From positions 245,715 through 309,714 of the forward strand of contig RQTK01000178.1 of NCBI GenBank assembly GCA_003991915.1: DNA of 64,000 bases. Direction: 5' to 3'. Below, piece after piece: positions 1 through 11,960 of this stretch; the stretch's first letter is position 1, and every line of letters starts with the position of its first letter. The notes below the pieces were generated by a model. It saw only the letters and a program-made list of their open reading frames with translations, did not search any database and was not told the origin of the DNA. This stretch comes from Elysia chlorotica. Its lineage: Eukaryota > Mollusca > Gastropoda > Plakobranchidae. The translations under genes were made by a program, and so were the position numbers.

Positions 1-775
1 ATTGCCATCACTGAATAATGGTATTTTACAAAGTTTTACTAACTTATCTCTGCTACCAGTTAGAAGAAAGTGCCAATATTATGAAAATTGTGAAATGTCT
101 CAAGATATTTAAACCATTATCAGCCTATCCCTCAAAGATTCCATACAACTTAAAAGAGAGATTAATTAAAGATAATCTATAGACATATTTTACACATTTA
201 TGTAATCATTTTGTGTAGTTTTTAATTGGCTTACATTAAAATCTTTTCTAAAAAAAATAACATTTTAAGACTAACTAAATATAATTCACAGTGAAACGCA
301 GTGGTCTCCAATTCTTTGGGAAATTTAGCTATATATGATAAATCCCTATTGTTGTTTTATTTTTAAATATAAGTTAGCACAATGGATTCTACCTCAAGTT
401 AAGAGCAATTTTCGCTATATTATCTTGGTATAGTCCCTTTTCAGTTTCTCTTTATTTGGATTAATCCTTTCACGCCTACAGTCAACCAATTTTTCTGACC
501 TAAGTCGTTAAATTTAACCAGACTCCATTGCCTGACTGGGTTAGTCATATAGAATATGAATTTGGAAAGTCATTGTCTTCAATAATAAAAGGTTTCTTCT
601 CTCTCTTTGAGATTTACTCTTTTTTTTTATTTGATGTAATCTTCTGTTGGAGGGTTAAGTTGGTTGTTTAATGTCCAACCTCCGTACTATATTATGGACT
701 GGCCCCAAGACTGACACTTCTACAGCCACACTTTTGTGTGCTGCCATACTCAAACTCATACATTTTTGACTGATT
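1..775. other. AT-rich non-coding DNA, probable intron of the C16orf87-like gene
   Basis: No open frame with splice sites in the right phase was found here for the missing 3' exon of the minus-strand gene. There is no recognisable element apart from short AT-rich runs. Confidence 0.4.
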
Positions 776-1103
776 CAGGGATGCCACCTAAACCTAATGA
801 AATGTCTGGAACTTTGGTAGTGGAGAAAGAGGGGGTCAACCCCGCCCCCCAAGCTGCAAATAATTTTCAAGTTTTTCGTCCGTTTAGAGCCAGCTGAAAA
901 AAAAGCCGAATCAGCGAATGGCTGTGGATCTAGGCTTTGTGCAAACAATGAGGGCTGAAAGGCACATAGTAACGGGCATTTCTTTTCCAGCTTTCCGGAA
1001 TATTCGGAGGAAAAGTTTTCCGACTCAAGGGTCAGTTAGAAAAATTTCCGGGGATCCGGACCCAAATTATATTTCTGGAATTTCCGGAAAAGTGGCATCT
1101 CTG
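776..1103. mobile_element. Non-autonomous TIR element, CAGGRATG family, copy 1
   Basis: The left end reads CAGGGATGCCACCT and the right end, reverse-complemented, reads CAGAGATGCCACTT, giving imperfect terminal inverted repeats over 328 bp. The interior shares blocks (TCCGGA-rich, purine-rich AAAGAGGGGG-type) with the element at 38381-39162 in opposite orientation. The CAGGGATG ends suggest a hAT-like MITE. A clear 8-bp target duplication is not seen. It lies just downstream of C16orf87-like exon 3. Confidence 0.5.
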
Positions 1104-1213
1104 CTGATCGTATGTTTCACATGGGGGACCTCCCGATTGGGAGACCAACACTCTACACTTGATGCCATTCCCCCTACCCCCCTGTAATCTCTTCTCTGAA
1201 GATCAACACTTAC

Positions 1214-1371
1214 AGGTTTTCTCTGCCTGAATGTCCTTGAGGCATAGTCAAGCTCAAGAGAATTGAAAAAATCTGGCCTCATTCTTTTGGTTCTAAATCT
1301 CCTCCCGACTTTATCTAAATTGGCATCTGGTTCTGTTGAACTTGAGGCAGCTCCTGAAGTAGATGTTGAAG
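1214..1371 (-). CDS. C16orf87: C16orf87-like exon 3 (Ser-rich then basic region)
   Basis: The acceptor TTGCAACAG precedes 1371 and the donor GTAAGT follows 1214. It starts in phase 1, matching exon 2, and ends in phase 0 after 52 codons. The sequence runs from a Ser/Thr-rich stretch to RTKRMRPDFFNSLELDY and a basic end. The following exon is not seen and presumably lies left of position 1. Confidence 0.65.
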
Positions 1372-2117
1372 CTGTTGCAAAAAGAAAAAAAAAAAATTGA
1401 ACAAAATATAGTCTCATATTCTAAAATAATACACATGTAGTTAAAATACAAGTTACAAAGCTAGGAGGTGGTACTTTTTTCAAAACACTAGATCAAACCA
1501 AGGGTTTAAAAATAATTTCATTCCCAATAACACAGTCATCTTTTGAATCACAATTATAAAGAAAACAAAAAATGAGATTGTCCATTGAATACTGGTAACT
1601 ACAAATGTAATTAATTTTTCAAGCCCATTACTCTTCCCTGAATAAAAGTGTGCCATTTATAAAGTTATCAGTATTGATGTTAAAATTTTTTCTAACTTGA
1701 ATTGGTAACTCACATTGCTTCTATGTCTGTTTCATTAAAGGGGCTTCTTTTTTAAAAAATAATGCAGTTGCAAGTTCAAATATCTTTCGAGTTGTGGCAT
1801 AAACTATAGAATTAAATAGACCTTCATGGGAAAAAATGCATTTAAAACTGAATACCTATGAGATGTGCTTAGTTTAAAATGAAGTTCATGAGAAAAAGTT
1901 ACCCTGAACCTATATCAACTTCCCTTCAAATCAAATTAGATTATTAAGTTTGTCCTATTTAACAACTGTGAGATATGGATCAAAAGTAAAAAGGAAAAAT
2001 TAAGATGACTCAAAAGGGACCAAACTTGGACACTCTCTGCAACATTCAGAGAGAGATTTGAAAGGAACCAAACTTGTACACTCTCTGCAACACTCAAAGG
2101 GAGGGTGGGAGGGAGGG

Positions 2118-2191
<74 letters not shown>

Positions 2192-5100
2192 CTGAAAGGC
2201 CTGGAGTAATGTGGGTTACTCTGTGTGTGCATGTGCACAAATTCTGCTAGTAGCTAGGCATAGTGGTATCAAGCTTGAGTCCTGACGTGTGCTGTTTTTT
2301 TTAGAAACGTACTGACACACCGAGGCAGTAGTGAGATTTCTCAATGAATTTGAGAGATAAAGGAAACAAAAAACCCCCCAAAAAAACAATCTTCTATCAT
2401 GCTCTTTCAAAACAGGCTCTTAGCAGAATATAATGCCAAGAGTTGGTTCTCAACTAATAAAATACATAGAGGAAATGATATGTTTCAGAGGGATGGAATA
2501 TTCTTTGGCAGAATGGATTCTTAGGCAGCCAAGTCTTACACAGAGTTAAGGAGTTAATCTTTGGTAAATTTCTTTTCTCTCTCTGTCTAGTTTACTGCTT
2601 TTTAGTTTGTTGATTTTTCAACAGATCACTTGTCTCACAACCAAATAACTCTTTCTTTGCCAAGCATGGAACGCATCCGTAATTGTCCAACTGATTATAC
2701 AATAAGAATCAATGAATAAAAATGACACATTTATAAATAAAAGTAATTAAAAAACATACCTTTGGAGACTTTTGCTGCTGCTGCAATTGCAGCACTCCTT
2801 GGTTTAGTTTGTGTTCTATGTGGTCTAGTCTTTGTGAAGGAGTAATTACAGTTGGTGCATGATCTCAATGCTATTGCACACTGAAAAATAGTTTTTTTTT
2901 TTTTAATATTTGGTGAAAGAAAGAACAAAATAAAATGTTCAACATAAAATGCTGTGTCGGGTGAGTTAGCTCAGTTGGTAGAGCCAGGTGGCTTCTATTC
3001 AGGTATTAGTATAATTTTTCCACCATGCTACCCTTCTCCATATCAACTCTATGCTTAGTTTCAGTATAAGTAAATGTGACAGACCAAGTCCTGGGTATCT
3101 TGTTCTGGGGTCCCCTTGACGTATCTGATCCTCCTTGACTGTTAGGATCTAAATTTTAGTAGTTTTTGAACTAATATCTGCAAGGTAGTGACTGATGAGT
3201 GTTAAAACATGGTGGATCAAAGGTCTGAATTCAATGGGATGCAACTTTCCTTTTTTTTTTTTTTTAAACTTAAAAATAATACTCATTATATTAGGTGGAG
3301 AATCATCACAACTGCAGGTTACATTACGATCTACAAAATACTAGCTTTGAACTGGGATGAGGGAGCTCTTCTGATCTGGGAAGAAGTGGCTTTGTACTCA
3401 GAGGTCCCTGATTTGATTCCCTAATCAGGCTTCTTGTTTCACTTTTCCCTACTGATTGGGTCAGTCAGTGTCAGTATACATTTGACTGCCCCTTGGAGGC
3501 AAATTTATAAGTGAGATCCAGAGGCATCTCTATAATTGTGCTGCTGCTGTGAATAAAGGCAAGTTTTCTTCCATCAACATTTTGTTATACCACCCTAGGC
3601 TTGTTGGAAAGTTCTAACATTTAAAAAAAGAGTATTTACGAATCCAACCACTGAGGAATTGGTCAAACCTGTACCGACACGAACTTTTCATGCAACCCCT
3701 CAATGACAGATTCCTTTTCGCCAGCTGACATCATGATAAGTGAAAGTAAAACATTGTTGGAAGTGTTCTCTGGTCGAGAGCACTCTTACGGTTGATTTTA
3801 TAATATATACAATTTATATATAATTATATGCTAACTCTAAAGACTAAACGTTTACATAACACCAATCACACAACTTTGCAATTTCTTACCACTTGTTGTA
3901 AGCCTCCTTCTTTCTATATATCTTATCACGAGTCGTAAACTTTTATTACAACGTTGTACTTACAGCCCCAGGTCTAGAACAAGAAGTGGAACTGAATTAA
4001 AATTATAAGAAGAGCAAGCCAACAAATTATGGCTAAGTCTATACGCACTATGTATTATACTGTTTCTGTCTAAATAATGGTTATAAATGCTGTTTATCGC
4101 AATTACCTAGGTACTTAACCCACAACTGCCCTGCTGTGAGAAACCAACAGGTCCTACGCTTGACTTATTCACTGACTTAGCACCTCCGGACTGGGCACTG
4201 CGGGGTGCTGAGTAACTGACATTGGTAGTGGGCCTTCATTTATCCTTTATTCGCCTTTCTCCAGCACACAGAAACTTGTGAGTGAGTATGTAGGCCCTTA
4301 AAATATCGACCGATCAAATCAACGAATAGCTTAGCAGATTCTTGTCCATCCAGTCACATTATGATATAGTTATATCACTGATCATAGTAAAGGAAAGGTC
4401 TGATGTATTTGCGAAATTTGACTCATTTTTACACTATACTGATTATATTTGGATAGTAAGCCGACAAGTAGTGTAACTGCTGCTGGTGCTTCACCTGATA
4501 TTATTTGATAATTACCACCTAGCGTTAGCTCTGACTGTCATGGTCTGCCTTCGCAAGCAGGTGTCCGTAAATCTGGTCTGATATTTTTCTAGAAATTTGT
4601 GGGATGTAGATCTAATTAAATATTATTGGCGTTGGCTCAGTAGGGGTGTAAAAATAGATAAGTTTCCAGTGATCGGGACTGAAGAGCAGGAGGTCCAAGG
4701 TTCAAATCTGTAGGGTCACCACTCTTTTCCCACCCACCCCCTTTTTCCACTCATCTCTTTAGAAAACCTATGGGACATAGTATTAATTTGAAGTTTTTAG
4801 GAATTTAAGGCGCCAGATATCTCTACTATTAGTGATTTGAATAGACAAGTAAAAAGTCAAAGGTTTGATCCTCAGCTGATATTTCCAAATGTCTGTACTG
4901 TATAAATTTCAATTGGGGCTACTTGTTGTTCTAACAACTTAGTCCTTTCAGTCAAGAGACACACAGTGACAATAGGAATTTTTTTCACGTAAAAAAGGAT
5001 TCAACCTGAAGCACATCACTCCCACAGCTATTTAAAATTAAAATTATTGTGATCACCTGCAAGAAAGAAAGTGGTAACTAGCTTAAAACTCCTATAAATC

Positions 5101-7221
5101 CAATTTACGATTATTAAAAAGCAGAAACAAACAAGATCGACCAACTTCTCAACCCAATAATAGAAAACATAGTTTTATGAAGAAATAATAATAAAAATAT
5201 TGGGGATTAATGCAATAACCAGGTGAACAGTATTGCCCTACCCTATTTTTTTACCCCCAGTCACCTGTGCAAACGCAGACTGGTCAACTGGCCGTTCGGG
5301 CAGCCTTCAAAGCTCCATGGGGGTTATTTCTTTAGACTCACACGAACGTTCAACGACACTACGTTGGTAGGTCAAGGTTAGTCGCATCAGCGGAGGCTCC
5401 GTTGATCGATGCAGACATTTTTATCGCAATAATGGAGGCTCCGTTGATCACCAAAAGTGAATCACAACAACAAAATACACAGCCACTTCACCTTTTCTTT
5501 TAATAGAAATTGTTGCCAACTTCGAGTGTTTCTGATGGAAGTTTACAATCTTAACAGCAGTTTTGGCTCAGTTTTTTTGTATCAGTAAAGCCATTCATCC
5601 ACAGTCCAGACAGAATCGGAAAGACAGGCTATGCAGGCAGACATAGACAAACTGGTCGACTGGGCAGACAAGTGGCAGCTTCGCTTTAATGCAGATAAGT
5701 GCAAGGTCATACACATTGGCAGGAATAACACAAAACAAGACTATACTATATGAGACTACACTATTCACAGGATAGAGCAAAGCTGGAAACTTCACAATGT
5801 GAAAAAGACCTGGGTGTAATGGTGGATTTCGTTCTCAAATTCAGTAGGCATGTTGAGGCACAAGTGTCGAAGGCGAACAAAATATTGGGGCTGATTAGAA
5901 GATCTTACCAATTTTTAGATAAGGAGAGCCTAAGATTGTTATTCACTGCACTGGTTAGACCTCATCTGGAGTTTTCTAATGTGGCATGGTCGCCAAGATT
6001 CCAGAAAGACAAAAATCTTATAGAAAGTGTGTTGCGGAGAGCGTCCAAGTTGGTTCCAGGATTAGCTGAATTGGCATATGAAAAGAGATTAGAAAGTCTA
6101 CGTCTTCCTAGCATGCAGTACAGGAGAAAAAGAGGGGATATGATAGAAGTGTACAAGTTTACCCATGAAATGTATGATGTCAGTTCGCCTCTTATCAAGG
6201 AAGATGATACAAGAAATAGAGGACATATGTACAAATTGAGAAAATGTAGAGTAAACACTGGACTAAGACAGCATTTTTTCTCAAATAGAGTTACTGACAT
6301 CTGGAATGGGCTGCCAATTCATGTCGTGAATGCTCCATCATTGAACAGTTTTAAAAATAGACTAGATTGTCACTGGAAAGAACATTGGTATCAGTGTATC
6401 TAGATTAATTTAGACAGGGGAGATCACCAACAATCAAAATAGTTCTACAAAAGACTGTGAATAAAAAGATCAGCAAAAGGCCTAAAGGCCTAATAGTGCT
6501 GAAAAATATCATATCATATCATATCATATCAATGTGTAATTTGCCAAAGAGTAGCCAACAGCTTGAATCCAGTTAATAGAAATTGTTGCCAACTTTGAGT
6601 GTTTCTGATGGAAGTTTACAATCTTAACAGCAGTTTTGGCTCAGTTTTTTTGTATCAGTAAAGCCATTCTTATCAAGACAACCAATTAGATCTAGTTTTC
6701 GCATTTGTTACAAAATATTTCGTAACCTTTTCAAAATTCTTTTTTCAACCAAACAAAAGTAGCATTTATAAAAAATTAGGCCCCATTTTGAAGTCTTTGG
6801 AAATCTTTTTTGTATGATAGATCTAGAATCTAGAGCTATATATTTATATATATTTTTTAGTATCTACATTTTTAGTAAAAACACTTTATTTTTTTCAAGG
6901 TACCACAGTTAAGCTTGCGATTGGGTGGGGAATAAGCATGCGAGTGTAAAGAGTTTGAAGACAGTATATTTTTCTAATGATAATCGTTCTTTAGACCTTT
7001 AGAGAGACTCTAAATTTGGATCTATAGAGCTTAAACAACAGTGCGTATACATACACACCCCCACAAATCATAAGACTCATTGGTTAAATAAATGCTTTAA
7101 TAGAATCCTCAGAGATCGCTATGTGATACAAAGGCTTGTTTACCTGCTGATCACAATCGGGGCACTTCTTTGAAACTGTTCGAGATTCTTGACGCTCCAG
7201 TCGCTTCATTTTCTTTACCAT
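1214..7221 (-). CDS. C16orf87: UPF0547 (C16orf87-like) zinc-knuckle protein, 3' part off window
   Basis: Three spliced exons on the minus strand, 7221-7144, 2880-2760 and 1371-1214, join in frame (phases 0, 1, 0) into 119 residues without a stop. The last exon ends at a donor GTAAGT, so the gene continues beyond the left edge. The start is the first ATG of exon 1, followed by a basic stretch. Two CxxC knuckles, C20-x2-C23 and C34-x2-C37, are separated by the sequence DQQ that typifies UPF0547; an extra Cys sits at 27. Exon 3 carries a Ser/Thr-rich stretch and then a basic Arg/Lys-rich segment ending in RTFRQRKP. UPF0547/C16orf87 proteins are small nuclear proteins reported with MIER/HDAC complexes. 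That role is from family knowledge and is not visible here. The conserved C-terminal segment is not in the window. Family assignment is fairly confident, function is not. Confidence 0.7.
1372..2759. other. Intron of C16orf87-like gene with (GA)n
   Basis: This is the intron between exons 2 and 3 on the minus strand. It is AT-rich and holds a (GA)n array at 2122-2189. Nothing else is recognised. Confidence 0.6.
2122..2189. repeat. (GA)n microsatellite
   Basis: About 34 uninterrupted GA units, preceded by an imperfect purine-rich GGGA stretch. Open frames across it are artefacts of the repeat. Confidence 0.95.
2760..2880 (-). CDS. C16orf87: C16orf87-like exon 2 (second CxxC)
   Basis: The acceptor TTTTCAG precedes 2880 and the donor GTATGT follows 2760. 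The 121 nt give 40 codons plus one base, with the motif SCTNCNYSF followed by a basic and Ala-rich tail. The preceding intron is 4.26 kb and carries a LINE insertion. Confidence 0.7.
2957..2986 (+). repeat. tRNA-derived SINE head remnant
   Basis: GTTAGCTCAGTTGGTAGAG matches the A-box/D-arm half of a tRNA, but no B-box or closing acceptor stem follows. It is therefore a decayed SINE head or tRNA fragment inside the intron, not a tRNA gene. Confidence 0.4.
4629..4730 (+). repeat. tRNA-like SINE remnant (A- and B-box)
   Basis: GTTGGCTCAGTAGG resembles a pol III A box and GGTTCAAATCT, about 60 bp further on, resembles a B box. No cloverleaf closes, so I read it as a SINE head in the large intron of the C16orf87-like gene. 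Confidence 0.35.
5500..5596 (+). repeat. 97-bp direct repeat, left copy flanking a LINE fragment
   Basis: Repeated at 6573-6669 with one visible mismatch. Both copies end in AAGCCATTC. The two copies bracket a LINE 3' fragment and look like an exceptionally long target-site duplication. Confidence 0.85.
5597..6531 (+). mobile_element. 5'-truncated CR1/jockey-like LINE, reverse transcriptase C-terminal part
   Basis: From 5610 one frame reads an RT segment (WADKWQLRFNADKCKVIHIG) that ends at a stop near 5750. A frameshift continues it as a 217-residue open frame, 5750-6403. That frame contains the typical post-RT motifs CEKDLGVMVD and SLRLLFTALVRPHLEF, and near the end WNGLPIHVV. The 3' end carries a short ATATC tandem tail at 6506-6530, as LINEs of this type often do. 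The 5' part, including the RT catalytic core, is missing, so the copy is dead. It sits inside the C16orf87-like intron, antisense to that gene. Confidence 0.8.
6573..6669 (+). repeat. 97-bp direct repeat, right copy
   Basis: Second copy of 5500-5596. A 42-bp stretch of unrelated sequence separates it from the ATATC tail of the LINE fragment. Confidence 0.85.
7144..7221 (-). CDS. C16orf87: C16orf87-like exon 1 (start codon, first CxxC)
   Basis: ATG at 7221-7219, 26 codons, ending KKCPDCDQQ immediately before a donor GTAAAC at 7143. Phase 0. It is too short to stand out as an ORF. The CPxCDQQ motif and the clean splice to the exon at 2880 support it. Confidence 0.7.
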
Positions 7222-7849
7222 TCCTGCTCCAGTTGGGAAATTTCTAGCGTCTAACCTTTATGGTTAAACAGCGACAGAATAGTTCCAAATAATTTTACAT
7301 AGATCTACATAGGTGATCGATATCTTATCTATAGATGGTTACAAATCTAGAATCTAAAGGTGTGAATGGGATCTGAAGTTCTAAACGTAAAGCGTCTTAT
7401 TAGGCTGACGATAGTTGCGTCCCCTGTGTTTATAAACAAAGAGGGTTGAGTCAGTTGTACCCATCAAAATTCGATCCTTCCGTTTTAATGCTCATATAAT
7501 AGACGATATACTGATCACTCCGTCATATAGGTAAAATAGAGAAATGGTTTGTTCATATGTACATACATAACTGTATCCGACTTGAAGTCAACTCTCCAAG
7601 AACAGTCTTATTACTAATTTCATGTAGAATCTATAGTGGGGAAAAGGCAGTGAGCATAGGCCTACAGATGGTACATGTAGGCCTACTTCCACAATACGCT
7701 AGGGCGGGGTTGTTGTTGCTCTCTGACTGCCTATTTATCTCTTTCAATCTTGTTCTTACTCTTTAAACTGACTTTCACTTTTCTCAAAAACCTTTCTTGC
7801 TCTTTTACCATATTAAAATATTTTTCAAACTACATCCAGTATCTCTCTT

Positions 7850-8250
7850 TGACTTCTCTCTCTCCTCTCTCCCCCATTTCCTGCCTGTCTGTCTGTCTCC
7901 TTCTACAAATCTCTTCATCTAATATCTTTCTCTTACTACCCCATCCATTTTTTTCTCATTCAGCATCTGTTGATATTTCTGTTTTGCTCTTTTGTCTTTC
8001 TCCGTCGCTCTTTTTTATATCTATATTATTGTATTTCATTGTTTTTCTATTTTACGGCAGTCCGCTTTCTGTTTCTGTTTCTCCCTCTCTCTCTCTGGCT
8101 CTACCTCACTCCTTTCTATCATAGTCTCTAGCTTTCTATCTCGCTCTTTCCTCCCCTCTCCCCCCCTCTCTCTCTTCCTTAATAATAGGTTCTCTTGTTT
8201 GTCCATCGCTCTGTCTATACCTACCATTCTCTCTGTTTTTCTACCTCACT
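7850..8250. repeat. Pyrimidine-rich low-complexity tract
   Basis: About 400 bp of CT-rich sequence with short CTCT and CTGT runs. The open frames in it are compositional. Confidence 0.8.
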
Positions 8251-8419
8251 CAGACAACCAAACAAAAAATAAACAATAACAAAAGAAACAAAAACATGAC
8301 ATGAACAAATAGGGACAGAATAGTATTAAGCATAACAGATAGGGTCACTGATCATAGAGTATACCAACAGAGCCCAGAGAATGGGGCTACGAAATCTGTA
8401 TTAAATTATGTACCATGTC

Positions 8420-8422
<3 letters not shown>

Positions 8423-8487
<65 letters not shown>

Positions 8488-8502
8488 GACAGACAGACAG
8501 AC

Positions 8503-8539
<37 letters not shown>

Positions 8540-8755
8540 GACAGACAGACAGACAGACAGAACTCAAAAAGAGAGAAGAGAGGTAGCGATGAAGATGAAG
8601 AAAGAGATAGGGAGAGTAGGAGAGAGAGAAAGATAGAGAGAGAGATGGGGGAGAGACAGACAGAGAGAGAGAGGGGGGTGGCGGAAAGACAGGCAGAGAG
8701 AGAGAGAGGAATGAAGATGAAGAAAGAGATAGGGAGAGAGGGAGAGAGAGGAACA
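8423..8755. repeat. Composite (AG)n/(ACAG)n purine-rich satellite
   Basis: (AG)n 8423-8483, (ACAG)n about 8486-8508, (AG)n to about 8534, (ACAG)n to about 8560, then imperfect purine repeats. Within the last part a motif starting GATGAAGATGAAGAAAGAGA occurs twice, at about 8589 and 8711. Confidence 0.9.
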
Positions 8756-9612
8756 GTAAAAGAAATGCACTTACAATCATTCCTAACAAAAAGACACACT
8801 CTGTTGGATTTCAACAGAAGCCAGTGTTTCCAACAACAACAAAAAACAACTTTAAAAGATACAAATAATTATATCAATAGTAAAATACCCTGCACTATAT
8901 GGCAGTAGGTGATGTGTAGTTATTTCACAAATACATATTCGGAAATTCAGTCAGCAACAATGAGCATCAAATGGTAAAGAAGTTTATTATTTATTACATA
9001 TTGTAACACATTTTCCTTTGCCCAAAAACCTAGATACATGTTACTACATTTACATGGTTGATCAATCAATTGTACCAGGAAGTGGAAAAAAAGTACAAAT
9101 GGTTTGCAATTGGAGCACAACAATGTCCAACAGTGAGCTTGTATATGATTATGATTATACAAGTATGCCTATTTTATTCACATCTTAATTTGCTTTGGTA
9201 ATCTTTCAGGTCCTATAATATATTGATTTAACAAAATATAGGTGGGGTGGAGGGAGAAATGAACGTACTACTTACAGTGTACATTTGTTTCTCTAATAAG
9301 AAGAGCTAAGATAACGCTGTTTATAATAGTAATTGAAAAAATGATATTAATGGTATAAAACGATGAAAATAAAAATTCACTTAATAATGGACAATGTTTT
9401 AAAAAAAATTTACAAGTCCTACTACTAGTACTAGAAAGGCATTTGAGTAGGCTTCATATGAATACAGTTTGAGCTTTAATAACATAAAAATTAAATAAGC
9501 AAACTTTTTACTATGAATATGATTACTAATGGAAACATCTTGTTACAAATTTAGAATTTCAGGCCCTGTATATTGATTTGACAAAATACATAAGTGGGGT
9601 GGAGGGGCAAAA

Positions 9613-9616
<4 letters not shown>

Positions 9617-9690
<74 letters not shown>
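9617..9690. repeat. (GA)n microsatellite
   Basis: 37 GA units. The flanking text GTGGGGTGGAGGG also occurs near 9243, so a short duplicated segment may precede the array. Confidence 0.95.
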
Positions 9691-9692
<2 letters not shown>

Positions 9693-10465
9693 TTAAGATG
9701 AAGAAAGAGAGACAGAGATAGACGGGAGTAAACACGCTGGTTTATTTGGCATCCATGTAGTACATTCATTTATGATCACTTTCAATAATAATCTTGAAAC
9801 CAAACAAAAAGTACTTTATCATTTGACGATAAATTATAAGAGAGTTGCTATGGTAACCCTTAGTGCTTTACATTTATGCAAGTTCAGATATAAAAAAATG
9901 TAATAAAAAAAAAGGCCATCCTCAGTCATTTTCTTAACATTCTCTTTCTCAAACATCATCTTTCTTTACCTATAAACTGTATTATAAAACTTTCTTTGAC
10001 ATAAAGTTTGAAGCCTGTTGCATTTAGATAAAATCATAAGGACATAACAAAAAAGGCTAATCCCTTTCGATCTTGGTCTTGCTTGTCACTATTCACAAAA
10101 TATGGAAACTGCTAAACACACACCGTCGTTATAATTCATTTTCGCATTCGCATTTTAATTGAGGTTCCAGCATTTATTGCCAGAAAGTCGGCTTTGATTG
10201 CCAGCACTTGTCGGGTCTGAAGTTGAGTCGGCAATGGTCGAAAATCGACTCTGGATACTCGCACAATGCGCTTAAGTTTCTTCTCTCTCTCTCCCCCCTT
10301 CCCAAATTGCCTGAAAACATACAGTTCTAACAATTACATGTACAACATAATATAACAAAATAAATTTTGAATTCACAATTAATTATTAAAGTATAACTCG
10401 TTCCTTAATTAAAAGATTGAACATTACATTATTAACATTTTTATTCACATGAAAAGAAAAGAGAT

Positions 10466-10591
<126 letters not shown>

Positions 10592-11781
10592 TTATTAATA
10601 CAGATGATTTTAGATTGCCATATCCAACTAACTTAGCGCATGGCTTTTTTACACATCAATATGTCATTCAAGAAAGAGCATGACATAGAACAAAGAAAAT
10701 AATAAATGTTTACAAAAGCATTCATTGATGCACATGATTTTTTCATACATAATTAAGCTTGGTGGGGAGACAAATGCTTTTTTAACAGTCTTTTCTGAAT
10801 TGAGGCGGCAGGATATCTTAATTCAATTCTTTACAACATATCTATATTTATTCAAATCCATTCCTTAAGTTGGACACCCATTTCATAGAAAAAAAGTTCC
10901 AAGGAAATTTCAAAACGATCTGAGATAGAAAATAAAAAATAAAAAACAAATGCCGGATCAACATCTGGCTTGCTAATCATTGTGTTACTGGCCCCACATG
11001 AAGCAAGAGTTGATGGAATACATTCCAAAACTTACAGTTTATATAGCTGATTTAAAAGCAAGGATTGTTTGCATAATGAAAAGTTGCCAAAAGTCATATC
11101 TCCTCTCACCATGATATTACAACAAATTTTAAAATATCTATATAGATGTAAAAAAAAGAAATGTAAAACTGTTCCTCTTTGAACAAAACTGGGCGCAACA
11201 CTTATACCCTTGTTGAAAATATAAACATTCTAATCCATTTAAGTTTAAATTAGCTGTAATGCAAATCTTATTATGTTATTTTTAAGGAAGCACAGCCATA
11301 TTCTGAAGAAGAAAAATATATACAGAAATCGTTCATTTGGGCGTTAGCACCTCAGACATTCTAATATGTCACATTTAAGACTTAAAGAGTTAGAACATGT
11401 ACATGTATGTATATCAATAAGGTAAGTAAGCAAGTACATGTGGTCTACACGTATTTATCAAAAGGTATGGCCTATCTCTCTATGAGAAGATAGCTGTGCC
11501 ATCTGGTGCATTTAATAAAAAGAAATTAAACTTCAAACCTCCGGAAGCGTTGCAACTTAACTTTTCAGTGAACTTAATGATTGAATTAACAATGATTCCA
11601 GTAAAAAAGGCAAATGGATAGTAAGTTTTTCATTTTACAAAATATAAAGCATATTGCATTATACATTTATGCAAAGCAGAAATTTTGAAAAACACTGAGG
11701 AAATGGTAGTTTTTAGCAAAAAAGTAGGCTCTAGTTTGGGTCGCTTTGTTGTCAATACAAATACAAAAGGAGTTGAAAACT

Positions 11782-11960
11782 TCAAACTCGTTTGTAGTAG
11801 ATTACATATTCTGGATAGCATTTAAATCGATCATATAAAACAAACTCTCGAAAAATCCAGGTTCCATCACCCATAACAGAATCATACAAAATTTGAGGAG
11901 AGCATCTGCATACATCCTTTTGGCAATTCATGCATGGAGGGCGAAATAGTTTCTGTGCAT
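11782..11960 (-). CDS. PARP-like last exon: Cys cluster, catalytic Glu, stop
   Basis: The acceptor TATCCTCAG precedes 11960. 59 codons include the stop TGA at 11784-11782. It encodes C1350-x2-C1353-x4-C1358-x-C1360, then the segment with Glu1379 in REFVLYD and the closing strand CYPEYVIYYKRV. Phase 1 matches the upstream exon. Confidence 0.85.

Noticed and set aside
918-1187. Plus-strand 89-codon frame
   Set aside because: It runs through the TIR element and antisense to an exon of the C16orf87-like gene.
2957-2986. Possible functional tRNA gene
   Set aside because: Only the D-arm half is recognisable; there is no T-arm and no acceptor stem pairing.
5962-6300. Antisense 112-codon frame
   Set aside because: It is the shadow of the LINE reverse transcriptase frame on the opposite strand.
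8408-8908. Long open frames of Arg/Glu and Leu/Ser over the purine repeats (also at 2122-2189, 9617-9690, 27217-27374)
   Set aside because: They are translations of (AG)n or (CT)n microsatellites, open in several frames on both strands.
10136-10333. Minus-strand 65-codon frame with a TTTTCAG upstream, possibly a 3' exon
   Set aside because: No donor partner, no recognisable domain and a weak polypyrimidine tract. It cannot be tied to the PARP-like gene, which already ends with a stop at 11782.
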